64,000 nt of DNA from Pradoshia eiseniae (GTDB lineage: Bacteria > Bacillota > Bacilli > Bacillales > Pradoshiaceae). Location of the stretch: the NCBI RefSeq assembly GCF_002946355.1, contig NZ_PKOZ01000006.1, positions 124,001-188,000 of the forward strand. The letters are read 5' to 3'. The notes beneath the pieces were generated by a model. That model ran no database searches and was not told where the DNA came from. It saw only the letters and a program-made list of their open reading frames with translations. Positions 16,989-25,926 of the stretch are shown here, piece after piece. Both the position numbers and the translations under genes were made by a program. How positions within the stretch are numbered: position 1 is the first letter of the stretch; the number at the start of each line of letters is the position of its first letter.

Positions 16989-18253
16989 ACCCTTTGTCCC
17001 CTTTCTTGCAGCAATCCATCTTTAATGAGATCTTTAATGGTAAGCAGCTTTTCCCTTAGAGCATCCTCTGAATCTGGGATGACCTGCTCCTCCCCGCGCT
17101 TCAAATCCATCGGCAAAGCGTTATGAAGCGGCTGGAATTCTGCTTTTATTTCCTCAAGCAGCTCTTCATATGATAGGTCATCCATCCATTCCAGCATCCC
17201 AATAATCGGATTCGCATTTTCGCCTTCAGAAATGACATGCGGAGCACTTGTCTTGATTTTTAGCTTTTCAAGCCATATATCGCCTTGTCCTACTGAAAAA
17301 GCCATTGAACGGAGGTCATTTAACACAGCTTCCTTATTGTTCACAAGCTCTGAATGCAGTGCCGTTTCACCATTTAAAATAATCCGTATCGCAAGCATCC
17401 TGCCGGCCGCCGAATCAAACGCGCGTACAATTTCTTGTTCGGCCTGAGCCAGGAAGTCATCATATAGAGTCATATCCGTGAGATCCGCTTCAATAACTTC
17501 CCATCTGATGACATCAAGCGGGACATGGGTCATTTCCTTTATGCTTCCATCCTCCACCTCAACAAGTGTACATCCCTTCACACCTGTTTCTTTACTGTGA
17601 CGGCTTTGGATATTGCCAGGGAATAAGATGACGGGTTCTCTCTCACATAGAAATTCCCTCTTATGAATATGACCAAGGGCCCAATAGTCATATCCTTTCC
17701 CTTTCATATCCTCAATCGAGCAGGGAGCATAATTTTCATGACCTTCTCGCCCTCCTGCTGAGGTATGCAAAATACCGATATTAAAATAGCCTTCCACACT
17801 ATTAGGATATCCTTTGGCCAGGTTATCGAGCACAGCTCTTGAACTGAACCCTTGACCATGTATGGCAACGCCTATTTCATCTAAACGAATGCTTCCGCAT
17901 TTCTTCACGTCAAACACATGGACATTGTCAGGCAGCTTGATCTCTTTCGTAATCACGCTTGCTGCATCATGATTTCCTTTGATCATGAAGACAGGGATTT
18001 GATGTTTCTCAAGCCTTGCCATCTCACTGGCAAAAAATAAGCCGGTATTATAATCCTTCCAATCGCCGTCATACAAATCTCCTGCTATGATAACGAAATC
18101 TACTTGCCTGTCGATGGCCAAATCAACGAGATTGATAAAGGCTTCTCGCGTAGCACTTCTCAATCGTCCGACCGGTGCCCCAACGTATCGTGACAAGCCT
18201 TTCAACGGGCTGTCCAAATGTATATCGGCTGCATGGATAAATGTGAAATTCAT
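16985..18253 (-). CDS. yhaO: SbcD-like DNA exonuclease YhaO
   Basis: The 422-residue metallophosphoesterase starts MNFTFIHAADIHLDSPL with the metal ligands Asp10 and His12. GDLYD (58-62), GNHD (93-96) and the later GHIHKREF complete the calcineurin-like dimetal site of Mre11/SbcD nucleases. The C-terminal part (after about 280) would contact YhaN. The start follows AAAGGAGGACGAAAGGCG. A LexA-like palindrome lies about 100 nt upstream. The likely role is processing of DNA ends or damaged DNA together with YhaN. Confidence 0.9.
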   Translation of the reverse strand: MNFTFIHAADIHLDSPLKGLSRYVGAPVGRLRSATREAFINLVDLAIDRQVDFVIIAGDLYDGDWKDYNTGLFFASEMARLEKHQIPVFMIKGNHDAASVITKEIKLPDNVHVFDVKKCGSIRLDEIGVAIHGQGFSSRAVLDNLAKGYPNSVEGYFNIGILHTSAGGREGHENYAPCSIEDMKGKGYDYWALGHIHKREFLCEREPVILFPGNIQSRHSKETGVKGCTLVEVEDGSIKEMTHVPLDVIRWEVIEADLTDMTLYDDFLAQAEQEIVRAFDSAAGRMLAIRIILNGETALHSELVNNKEAVLNDLRSMAFSVGQGDIWLEKLKIKTSAPHVISEGENANPIIGMLEWMDDLSYEELLEEIKAEFQPLHNALPMDLKRGEEQVIPDSEDALREKLLTIKDLIKDGLLQERGQRV

Positions 18254-18353
18254 CGCCTTTCGTCCTCCTTTCGCGCATTCAAGAACAGTCTAACTCTTAG
18301 TGATAGGATACCATAGATTCCTCCCCATTTTTCTATCTGGAAATAAAATAATA

Positions 18354-18367
18354 AGAACATGTGTTCT
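18354..18367. promoter_or_regulatory. LexA (DinR) box candidate between yhaO and the YetJ gene
   Basis: AGAACATGTGTTCT is a perfect palindrome containing GAAC-N4-GTTC, matching the Gram-positive LexA consensus GAACRNRYGTTC. It sits in the 334-nt divergent gap, about 100 nt before yhaO and 220 nt before the YetJ gene. yhaO is the likelier target because, as I recall, the yhaONM operon is SOS-induced in B. subtilis. The rest of the gap shows no other clear element. Confidence 0.65.
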
Positions 18368-18587
18368 GTTTGATTTTAGTATACCCTCTTTCAAGTAATT
18401 ATGCATATGAATTTCTCCGAAAAAAATCCCATGTAAAAAACTTGTTCTTCCTGATTGAAACTTTTACAATTGCCATCCGTAATACTCTTATATCGCGGAT
18501 CATGGTTTTCGGAAAAAACACTAGAGCAAGACTAGATTTTTTTTGATCGAGAAAGCTATGAAAGCCATTAAAACAAGGAGTGAAAGA

Positions 18588-19232
18588 ATGTTGAATTCAT
18601 ATACTGAATCAAGCCGGTATGCCCTCCCAAAAATCCTGCGGGCATTTACCCTTTCATTAGCCATATCATTGCTAGGATTCATCACCGGGAATTTTGTGCC
18701 ACCTGCCCTATTCCTCCCGCTCATGATCTTAGAGCTCATAATGCTGATAGCAGCCTTCTTTGTAAGAAGGAGAAAAATGCTTTCCTATAGTTTCTTATAT
18801 ACATTCACCTTTATTTCCGGCATCACATTGTATCCGGTCGTTACAAGTTACTTGATGACCATTGGAGCAAAGCCTGTTCTAATGAGCCTAACGGCAACAG
18901 TCATTATTTTTGGAGGTCTTTCGCTTTATGCTTCCACGACGAAACGTGATTTCTCCTTTTTAGGAGGCTTTCTGACAGCTGCGCTGCTTGCCCTTATTGT
19001 CATCGCAATCTTTAATATATTCTCGCCTTTATCCTCAACGGCAACGCTCATTTATTCGTTTATCGGCATCCTCGTTTTCAGCGGCTATGTCATATTTGAT
19101 GTCAATCGGATAAAGCAGCATGGCCTATCAGATGAAGAAGTCCCTTTGATGGCCCTCAACCTGTATCTTGATTTTGTTAACTTATTTCTATATATTCTTC
19201 GTTTCATTGGAGTCCTCTCCTCCAGGGATTAA
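18588..19232 (+). CDS. yetJ: Bax inhibitor-1 family calcium leak protein (YetJ-like)
   Basis: The start ATG 18588 follows AACAAGGAGTGAAAGA; the open frame extends to a TTG at 18543 that lacks a ribosome site. The product is 214 residues, the same length as B. subtilis YetJ. It has seven membrane segments. Asp171 (YVIFDVNRI) and Asp195 (LYLDFVNLF) fall exactly where the YetJ di-aspartyl pH sensor lies, so the pH-dependent Ca2+ leak function can be transferred with some confidence. It is a single gene with a strong terminator. Confidence 0.9.
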   Translation: MLNSYTESSRYALPKILRAFTLSLAISLLGFITGNFVPPALFLPLMILELIMLIAAFFVRRRKMLSYSFLYTFTFISGITLYPVVTSYLMTIGAKPVLMSLTATVIIFGGLSLYASTTKRDFSFLGGFLTAALLALIVIAIFNIFSPLSSTATLIYSFIGILVFSGYVIFDVNRIKQHGLSDEEVPLMALNLYLDFVNLFLYILRFIGVLSSRD

Positions 19233-19250
19233 TAAGCTGTCCTCGTTGTC

Positions 19251-19273
19251 CGCCGTTTTTACGGCGTTTTTTT
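19251..19273 (+). terminator. Terminator of the YetJ gene
   Basis: CGCCGT and ACGGCG form a 6-bp stem with a TTTT loop, followed by seven Ts. Confidence 0.75.
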
Positions 19274-19383
19274 ATGACTTGAAGATTTACCAAAACTCCC
19301 CGAGAGTTTCCTTTACATACTTTCTTGATTTAAAGGCAAATTAAAAAAGCAACGATAAGAAAGAATGAGACGAGGGTGTAATT

Positions 19384-20607
19384 ATGAGTTCTAAATCTGA
19401 TAAGTCTAAAGTAAGCGTTTGGTGTCTTGCAAGCATTTCTGCAGTTCCGCTTATTATGACGCTGGGCAATTCCATGTTAATTCCTGTCCTTCCCATATTG
19501 GAGAAAAAGGTATCCATCTCCTCATTTCAGTCCAGCCTGATTATCACAAGTTATTCGGTCGCCTCTATTTTGCTTATCCCGATAGCCGGATATCTCTCTG
19601 ACAGGTTCGGGCGAAAGATGATTTTATTGCCAAGCCTGGCTATCACCTTCATCGGGGGCCTTATATCAGGCTTTGCTTCTTGGAAGATGGGAAACCCTTA
19701 TATGACGATTATCATCGGAAGAATCATTCAAGGCATTGGTTCTGCCGGCGCTTTTCCCATTATCCTGCCTTTGGTCGGCGACTTATACAAGGACGATGAT
19801 GATGCAAGCGCTTGTTTAGGGATTGTTGAAACATCCAATACGTTTGGAAAAGTACTGAGCCCTATTCTCGGTGCCGCTCTTGCTTTATGGATATGGTATA
19901 TTCCATTCTTCTCGATTTCTTTTTTCAGCTTGATTAGCTTCTTAATGGTCCTCTTTTTTATCAAAGTGCCTAAAAAGAAGGGTGAGCCGACAAAGCTTCA
20001 TGACTTTTTGCAGGAAGTCAAAAAAATCTTTCACACAGACGGAAAATGGCTCTACTGCGTTTTTATCACCGGAGCATTCATTATGTTAATTCTATTTGCT
20101 GTTCAGTTTTATTTATCAAACATTCTGGAATCCAGATATGATATCCATAATATTAAAAAAGGGCTCGTATTAGCTATTCCCTTGTTCTTTTTATGCGTGG
20201 CATCCTTCATTACAGGGAAGAAAATCAAGGATAATATTAAAGCCATGAAAATATTGATTATATGCTCTCTTCTAATAGCAGCCGCTTGCATTGCCTTCAC
20301 CTCGCATCTGGACAATCTTTTTTGGCTGATTGGGATATTATCCATTTTCGGAGCAGGACTGGGGGCCATTCTGCCATCTTTGGATGCACTCATAACTGAA
20401 AACATTGAAAAGGAACAAAGGGGAACCATTACGTCCTTTTATAGCTCCGCCCGGTTCTTCGGCGTTGCTGTCGGTCCTCCTCTCATGTCTTTTTTTATGA
20501 AGAAAAATGAATCATATCTTTTTTACTCCTTTAGCGCCCTGGCCATTTTGCTCCTAATCCTCATCGCTAAATGCATCAATGCTAAGTCTGCAGAAAGTAG
20601 CAGCTGA
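19384..20607 (+). CDS. MFS transporter, DHA1-like drug efflux type
   Basis: The protein has 407 residues and twelve predicted membrane segments. Motif A reads GYLSDRFGRKMIL between segments 2 and 3. The antiporter motif C region is LGIVETSNTFGKVLSPILGA in segment 5. This motif marks proton-driven exporters such as Bmr, Blt and TetA(L). The gene starts at ATG 19384 behind GACGAGGGTGTAATT. No regulator is adjacent, so the substrate is unknown. A weak hairpin (GCTCTGTC / GGCAGGGC) follows the stop. Confidence 0.85.
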   Translation: MSSKSDKSKVSVWCLASISAVPLIMTLGNSMLIPVLPILEKKVSISSFQSSLIITSYSVASILLIPIAGYLSDRFGRKMILLPSLAITFIGGLISGFASWKMGNPYMTIIIGRIIQGIGSAGAFPIILPLVGDLYKDDDDASACLGIVETSNTFGKVLSPILGAALALWIWYIPFFSISFFSLISFLMVLFFIKVPKKKGEPTKLHDFLQEVKKIFHTDGKWLYCVFITGAFIMLILFAVQFYLSNILESRYDIHNIKKGLVLAIPLFFLCVASFITGKKIKDNIKAMKILIICSLLIAAACIAFTSHLDNLFWLIGILSIFGAGLGAILPSLDALITENIEKEQRGTITSFYSSARFFGVAVGPPLMSFFMKKNESYLFYSFSALAILLLILIAKCINAKSAESSS

Positions 20608-20756
20608 ATTTGAAATTGCTCTGTCTTATACGAGGCAGGGCATTTTCCTTTGTTGTTATCTCAGGAAGGAATCGTCTAGATATGATTACTCTCTCCATAA
20701 AAGGGAATGAAGGAATAAGAGGATTTTTCCTCGCATTACCAACGAGGAGGGAATGT

Positions 20757-21707
20757 ATGCAGAAAAATATGATGAAGGCTGTTGTCATTGAAACTTATGG
20801 AGGAGTATCAGAGTTAAAGGAAAAGGTAGTGGAAAAGCCTGCCCTGCTTGATAACCAAGTGCTCGTGGAAGTGAAGGCTGCTTCTGTCAATCCGATAGAC
20901 TGGAAGCTGCGGGAAGGATACCTCCAAGAACGCTATGACTTTGAATTCCCTATCATTCTTGGTTGGGATGTTGCCGGGATTGTGACAGAAGTCGGAAAAC
21001 ATGTTCAAGAATTTCAAGTAGGAGATCGTGTTTTTGCCCGTCCCGAACTGACACGCTACGGTACATATGCAGAATATACCGTTGTCGATGAGCTATTGCT
21101 TGCAAGAATTCCAGATAACATCTCCTTTGAGGAAGCTGCCTCCGTTCCGCTTGCAGGCCTTACGGCTTATCAAGCATTATTTGATGTTCTAGAGATTATG
21201 GAGGGACAAAAAGTGCTAATTCATGCAGGAGCAGGCGGAGTCGGCACTTATGCCATACAGTTAGCGAAACTAAAGGGTGCTTATGTGGCGACTACTGCCA
21301 GCAAAAAGAACCACAGCTATTTAACTTCACTTGGTGCTGATCAATGCATTGATTATAAATCCGAATCATTTGAACAAATATTAAATGAGTATGACGCAGT
21401 ATTTGATACAGTAGGAGGCGAGACTCTCTCTAACAGCATGAAGGTGCTGCATAAAGGCGGCAAGATTGTCTCCATTGTGGAGCCCCCATCTGAACAAGAG
21501 GCGCAGCGTTATGGAATCAGGGAGGAATATCACTGGCTTATCCCGCGCGGGGATCAATTACAAGAGCTGGCCAGCCTGCTGGAACAAGGCAGATTAAAGC
21601 CCGCCCAGCTTGAGAAATTCCCCTTCACCGAAAACGGTGTCAGAAATGCCCAAGAGCTTAGCGAATCAGGCCATACAAAAGGAAAAATTGTCATCAAGAT
21701 GGGCTAA
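20757..21707 (+). CDS. NADP-dependent zinc-free alcohol dehydrogenase/quinone oxidoreductase
   Basis: I chose ATG 20757 behind AACGAGGAGGGAATGT; the open frame begins 147 nt earlier without a ribosome site. The 316-residue protein is an MDR-family reductase with a GroES-like N-domain (VEVKAASVNPIDWKLREG) and a Rossmann domain (HAGAGGVGTYAIQLAK). The catalytic zinc ligands of classic alcohol dehydrogenases are missing. Members reduce quinones or alpha,beta-unsaturated carbonyls with NADPH. A 38-bp perfect palindrome terminator follows. Confidence 0.85.
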   Translation: MQKNMMKAVVIETYGGVSELKEKVVEKPALLDNQVLVEVKAASVNPIDWKLREGYLQERYDFEFPIILGWDVAGIVTEVGKHVQEFQVGDRVFARPELTRYGTYAEYTVVDELLLARIPDNISFEEAASVPLAGLTAYQALFDVLEIMEGQKVLIHAGAGGVGTYAIQLAKLKGAYVATTASKKNHSYLTSLGADQCIDYKSESFEQILNEYDAVFDTVGGETLSNSMKVLHKGGKIVSIVEPPSEQEAQRYGIREEYHWLIPRGDQLQELASLLEQGRLKPAQLEKFPFTENGVRNAQELSESGHTKGKIVIKMG

Positions 21708-21737
21708 CACTATTTCTTGGGAAATCATACAAACTAA

Positions 21738-21775
21738 AAAATGGAGTGGAACCAAATTTGGTTCCACTCCATTTT
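21738..21775. terminator. Bidirectional terminator, 38-bp perfect palindrome
   Basis: Two 19-nt arms (starting AAATGGAGTGG) are perfectly complementary with no loop spacer, between the convergent oxidoreductase and acetate symporter genes. A/T tracts flank both sides. Confidence 0.8.
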
Positions 21776-21792
21776 ATTTTATTGGCTGTTTA

Positions 21793-23331
21793 TTAGCGAT
21801 GAATGGTGTCCATCCCTGTATTTGACTTAACCAAAATCTCATCAAACTTCGCCTCATCCACCTTCTGGCGTGATAAGATGGTTCCTAAATATCCCGCAAT
21901 AAAGCCTAATGGTATGGACACAAGGCCTGGTGTTGTGAGCGGGAAGAGTGCCTCACCAGTCAAGATGGCTGAACCATCCGGACTGAATACATTCGGGCTG
22001 ATGATGACCAATCCGACAGAGGAAATCAGCCCGACGACCATCGCACTAATCGCACCGTTTGTGTTGAATTTCTTCCAATAGATCGTATAGAGAATAACCG
22101 GTAAATTGGCGCTTGCTGCAACCGCAAACGCGAGCGAGACAAGGAAGGCAACATTAAGGTTTTGTGCAACCAAGGCTAGCAGGATTGAGATAACTGATAC
22201 ACCAATGGATGCATAACGCGCCATCTTTACCTGTTCTTTTTCGCCTGCCTTTCCTTTACGGAGAATCTCATTATAGAAATCATGCGCAAATGCAGAGGCA
22301 CCCGTAAGAACCAATCCAGCTACAACAGCCAGGATAGTTGCGAAAGCGACGGCAGATACAAAGGCAAATAGCATATTACCGCCAAGCGCCTGGGCTAATA
22401 GTGGTGCTGCCATATTCCCTGCTGCATTGGCTGAGACGATATCTGTTGTACCAACAAAGGCTGCTGCTCCGAAACCTAAGAATATTGTCATGACATAGAA
22501 GGCGCCGATAATCCATGTTGCCACAACAACCGAGCTTCTTGCTGCTTTAGCATCCTTAACCGTAAAAAATCGGACTAAGATATGAGGCAAGCCTGCTGTC
22601 CCTAAAACAAGGCCCATTGTGAGCGACAATGTATCAAGCCCTTCCGTATATTTAACACCAGGATTTAGAAATGTCTCTTTCAGCGGAGTGGCTGTGCTCA
22701 TATATTCAAACATATAAGGGATACTGAAATTAAACTTCGCTAAAACAATGACAGAAATGATGAAAGTCCCGGCCATCAAAAGAAGTGCTTTCACGATTTG
22801 GACCCAGCTTGTCGCATGCATTCCACCAAAGATGACGTACACTGTCATCAGGGTACCGACAATTAAGACCGATGTCGTATATTCAATCCCTAACAATAAT
22901 TTTATAAGTGCACCAGCCCCAACTAATTGGGCAATCATATAGAAGATAGAGATAGAAAGCGTATTAAAGGCAGCAAATCCCCTAATTTTTTTTGTATCAA
23001 AGCGGGCTGCCAGCATATCTGCAAGCGTATATTTACCAAGATTCCGAAGAGGTTCTGCAACTAGATAAAGAACAACTAAATATGCAACCAAAAACCCGAT
23101 GCTGTAGAAGAACCCGTCGAAGCCGGCAAGTGCTATCGAACCTGCGATACCAAGAAAGGATGCAGCCGACATATAATCGCCGGCAATGGCCAGACCATTC
23201 TGCCAGCCGGTCAGACCACTGCCCGCAGTATAAAACTCACTAGCATTGCCCGTTCGTTTGGAAGCCCAATAAGTAATCAATAACGTCACCAATACGATTC
23301 CAAGAAACATTGTAAAGGCAGCTACATTCAT
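21793..23331 (-). CDS. actP: Cation:acetate symporter (sodium:solute symporter family)
   Basis: The 512-residue protein has about 13 membrane segments. The N-terminus MNVAAFTMFLGIVLVTLLIT and the segments FYTAGSGLTGWQNGLAIAGD and SAASFLGIAGSIALAGFDG are characteristic of ActP/YwcA. It overlaps by 4 nt (23328-23331) the upstream DUF485 gene, the usual partner. The pair takes up acetate and perhaps other short monocarboxylates with Na+ or H+. A cre-like site upstream suggests carbon catabolite control. Confidence 0.9.
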   Translation of the reverse strand: MNVAAFTMFLGIVLVTLLITYWASKRTGNASEFYTAGSGLTGWQNGLAIAGDYMSAASFLGIAGSIALAGFDGFFYSIGFLVAYLVVLYLVAEPLRNLGKYTLADMLAARFDTKKIRGFAAFNTLSISIFYMIAQLVGAGALIKLLLGIEYTTSVLIVGTLMTVYVIFGGMHATSWVQIVKALLLMAGTFIISVIVLAKFNFSIPYMFEYMSTATPLKETFLNPGVKYTEGLDTLSLTMGLVLGTAGLPHILVRFFTVKDAKAARSSVVVATWIIGAFYVMTIFLGFGAAAFVGTTDIVSANAAGNMAAPLLAQALGGNMLFAFVSAVAFATILAVVAGLVLTGASAFAHDFYNEILRKGKAGEKEQVKMARYASIGVSVISILLALVAQNLNVAFLVSLAFAVAASANLPVILYTIYWKKFNTNGAISAMVVGLISSVGLVIISPNVFSPDGSAILTGEALFPLTTPGLVSIPLGFIAGYLGTILSRQKVDEAKFDEILVKSNTGMDTIHR

Positions 23332-23672
23332 TTAGAAGTACCCCCTTTACGCATTTGGAGAATTCTATCGGTTAAGCGGTCAAACTCACCGGCCTTTTTC
23401 GAGTAAATCATGCATAAAGCCCATGTCATGATAAATTGAGCGAAGGCAAACACCCATGCCCAGGTAATGTTTCCATAGAAAGAATTATTAAGTACAGTCG
23501 AATACGAGGTCAAAAGTGGCAAAGCAAAGTAAAAAATCAAGAAAAACAACGTCATAGGAATGATGAATCGCGTCTTAACATGCATAAGCTTTTGAAAATC
23601 TGCTGATTGTACAATAGCCGTATAATTCGTTCGGCTGCTGTCCTCCTTATAATTCGGACTCTTTTCTCCCAT
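23328..23672 (-). CDS. DUF485 membrane protein, acetate symporter partner (YwcB-like)
   Basis: The 114-residue protein has two membrane segments (about 36-56 and 69-91) separated by the short segment YSTVLNNSFYG. FKLMHVKTRF-like (here FQKLMHVKTRF) and FAQFIMTWALCMIYSKKAGE are the DUF485 signatures. It is the first gene of an operon with actP, and DUF485 proteins are almost always found there; their exact job is unknown. Confidence 0.88.
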   Translation of the reverse strand: MGEKSPNYKEDSSRTNYTAIVQSADFQKLMHVKTRFIIPMTLFFLIFYFALPLLTSYSTVLNNSFYGNITWAWVFAFAQFIMTWALCMIYSKKAGEFDRLTDRILQMRKGGTSK

Positions 23673-23701
23673 TTATCCGTCTCCTTTCCCGTTACCCGCT
23701 G

Positions 23702-23715
23702 GGTAAGCGTTTCCA
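23702..23715 (-). promoter_or_regulatory. cre-like CcpA site upstream of the acetate uptake operon
   Basis: GGTAAGCGTTTCCA matches 12 of 14 positions of the cre consensus TGNAARCGNWWWCA. It lies between the predicted promoter and the DUF485 gene start, where CcpA acts as a roadblock. Confidence 0.5.
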
Positions 23716-23750
23716 ATTTACAGAATATTTATATTATTTGGCACAAACAA

Positions 23751-23779
23751 ATTATACAACAATGGGATAATTAGGTAAA
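23751..23779 (-). promoter_or_regulatory. Sigma-A promoter candidate of the acetate uptake operon
   Basis: Minus-strand TTTACC (23774-23779), a 17-nt spacer and TATAAT (23751-23756). The cre-like site starts 36 nt downstream of the -10. Confidence 0.5.
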
Positions 23780-23807
23780 CAAGTATTTTTCTGTAATATC
23801 AGTATAA

Positions 23808-23830
23808 GAAAAAGGGCCCATAGGCCCTTT
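23808..23830 (-). terminator. Terminator of the M23 hydrolase gene
   Basis: AAAGGGCC (23811-23818) pairs with GGCCCTTT (23823-23830). TTTTTCTT follows on the minus strand. Confidence 0.75.
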
Positions 23831-23837
23831 CTTTTGG

Positions 23838-25184
23838 CTAGAAATATTTACGCGGATCAACAGCGTTTGATTTGCTGATATTCCAAGGTCCTTCATGAAG
23901 CTCAAAGTGCAAATGCTGGCCAAACGAATTTCCTGTATTTCCCATCACACCAATCTGCTGGCCCTTCTTAACAGTTTGTCCGTTACTTGCCATACGTGAG
24001 CTCAAATGTGCATAGACAGTCGTATACTGCTTGCCATTGATGTAATGCGTAATAAAGATAGCATTCCCATAGGAGGATGAGAAATAAGACCTGGAAACTA
24101 CCCCGTCTGCTGCTGCGACAATAGGTACATTCCCAGAGGCTGCAATATCAATTCCGTTATGATTTTTCCCCCATCTTCCGCCATAACCGGAAGAATAATA
24201 ACCGGCAGAAGGTTTCATGAAGCTGCCGGATGAACCGCTGCTTGCTGGAGCAGGGGCAGCCTTAGGCGCTGACACTGAGCTTGATGAGCCAGAGCTTTTA
24301 CTTGAGCTTGTGCTTGGAGCAGATTGCTTCTTCGCTTCTGCTGCCCGCTGTTTAGCCAGCTCGTCTTGACGCTTCTTCTCAGCTTGCTTCTGTCTGGCAA
24401 TCTCTGCTTGACGTGCTTGCTCTTGTGCGATGGCTTTCTTAATAGCTGCTTCTTGACCGGCTAGGATGTCTGCTTCTTCTTCCATTCCGATTTTTTCTTT
24501 TTCAAGATGCTTTTGTTCCTTTTTCAATTGCTTCATGAGCTGGTTTTTCTCTTTTTTCTGTTGTTCCTGCTTGGCCTTCATTTTTTTCACTTCAGCCATC
24601 ATGGACTCTAAGTCGCTTAACTTCTTCTCAACGGAAGTCTTCTTTTCTTCTAATTCTTTCTTATCACGCTCTTGTTCAGCGATCAAATCTTGGTCTGCAT
24701 CCATAATAGCCGATACAGCACTTAACCGCTCAACAAATTCGCCGAAGTCACTCGCTCCAAGCACGACCTCGAGATAATTCTTATTCCCGCCAGTCACCTG
24801 ATATGAACGGGCTCGTTCCTTTAGTAGTTCATTTCGCTTTTCAATCTTATCTTCCAGTACTTTTATTTCTTTCTTCAATTCTTCAATTTGTTCTTTCGTC
24901 TTCGTAATCTTAGTATTTAGCTCATTGATTTTGTTCTCAGTTTCCTTCATTTGTTTTTCAAGCTTCTGAAGCTGCAAGGCTAAATCGGCTTGTTTGCCCT
25001 TCACTTTATCGATGGATTTCTCGGCATCCTTAATATTTGAATGGACCTTCGAACGGTTTTCTTCAATTTGACTTTCCTTCTTCTTTAGTTCTGATATAGA
25101 TTCGGCTGAAGCATACCCAGCTGAAAACATTGAACCTGCGCCAATAGCTACGGCCATATTAAGTGCAATAAACGATTTCTTCAC
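23838..25184 (-). CDS. Secreted coiled-coil M23 (LytM) peptidoglycan hydrolase, EnvC/PcsB-like
   Basis: The 448-residue protein begins with a Sec signal peptide (MKKSFIALNMAVAIGAGSMF, cleavage near GYASA-ES). Two long charged coiled coils follow (about 27-125 and 160-290), with a PcsB-type segment (YQVTGGNKNYLEVVLGASDF) between them. A Ser/Ala/Pro linker leads to a C-terminal LytM domain with zinc ligands His342 and Asp346 (HNGID), His393 and His424/His426 (HLHFE). The architecture parallels CwlO and PcsB, which are activated by FtsEX, but the catalytic part is M23 rather than NlpC/P60 or CHAP. The likely role is cleavage of peptidoglycan crosslinks during elongation or division; FtsEX control is inference. 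Confidence 0.88.
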   Translation of the reverse strand: MKKSFIALNMAVAIGAGSMFSAGYASAESISELKKKESQIEENRSKVHSNIKDAEKSIDKVKGKQADLALQLQKLEKQMKETENKINELNTKITKTKEQIEELKKEIKVLEDKIEKRNELLKERARSYQVTGGNKNYLEVVLGASDFGEFVERLSAVSAIMDADQDLIAEQERDKKELEEKKTSVEKKLSDLESMMAEVKKMKAKQEQQKKEKNQLMKQLKKEQKHLEKEKIGMEEEADILAGQEAAIKKAIAQEQARQAEIARQKQAEKKRQDELAKQRAAEAKKQSAPSTSSSKSSGSSSSVSAPKAAPAPASSGSSGSFMKPSAGYYSSGYGGRWGKNHNGIDIAASGNVPIVAAADGVVSRSYFSSSYGNAIFITHYINGKQYTTVYAHLSSRMASNGQTVKKGQQIGVMGNTGNSFGQHLHFELHEGPWNISKSNAVDPRKYF

Positions 25185-25926
25185 AATGAATGATCCCCTT
25201 TCAATTTAAAGCCACGACTCTTTCTCTCTATCTCACTTAAATCTCTTCTATATTTAGCGAGAGGATTATAATAGAATTACGGACTTGAATAAAATCTATC
25301 AATTATGTATTGATACTCCAATTCGACCATTATCTACAAAAACTTCCAATAAGTTCATTTCTTGGTACGGAACTAATTATATCAATCATTAATTTCATTT
25401 CCACTATATAAACATTACAGTTGTATTTCATGGATTTTTTTGTCTGTAAAATAATTAATATTATGTTGAATTATGTAGTTAATTTACTACTATATTCATA
25501 GAAACAATGAATATACGAACTTTATTTAGTTCATTAATCCCATAACTTTCAGCTTATAAAAAGATTAGAAAAATCGGCAACGACAAAAGTAAATAAATTC
25601 TGACAAATATAATTTTACTCTACATAAACCAGATCCTCTATTTAAAAGGTTTTTTTACTCATTTTAAAATCACAAAAATACCATAATAATTCAGCGAGAT
25701 ATCATAATGATTTCAGTCCCAATAAATAAAGGGTAAATATTTTCCGTATTCACAGTTCAGGTTTCTTTTTGGATAAGGAATCTCCATTATTCGACTTAAT
25801 CCCTCCTCATTAGCAGGTTAGTGAAGAGAGTTATCTTTTCTATCCACTTGGTATTACATCTAGTGAAGAAAGGGTATCTTCTATATACTAGGTATACAAT
25901 CCAGTTCTGAAAGGAGAAATCTATTG
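25185..25926. other. Long AT-rich divergent intergenic region
   Basis: This 742-nt stretch has no frame with ribosome-site support on either strand. On its left, minus-strand TATAAT (about 25273-25278) is a -10 candidate for the M23 hydrolase gene with a poor -35. The middle is strongly AT-rich with short runs of A and T. On its right is an imperfect tandem duplication (25819-25901) just before the YhfP-like gene. Confidence 0.5.
25819..25901 (+). repeat. Imperfect tandem direct repeat of about 42 bp
   Basis: Unit 1 (25819-25860) begins TAGTGAAGAGAG and ends GGTATTACATC. Unit 2 (25861-25901) begins TAGTGAAGAAAG and ends GGTATACAATC. The units abut exactly and align along their whole length with a few substitutions and small gaps. 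The second lies directly upstream of the YhfP-like gene's ribosome site. Confidence 0.7.

Noticed and set aside
25260-25520. WalR boxes before the M23 hydrolase gene
   Set aside because: Only single TGTWAH-like halves were found; no pair with 5-nt spacing.
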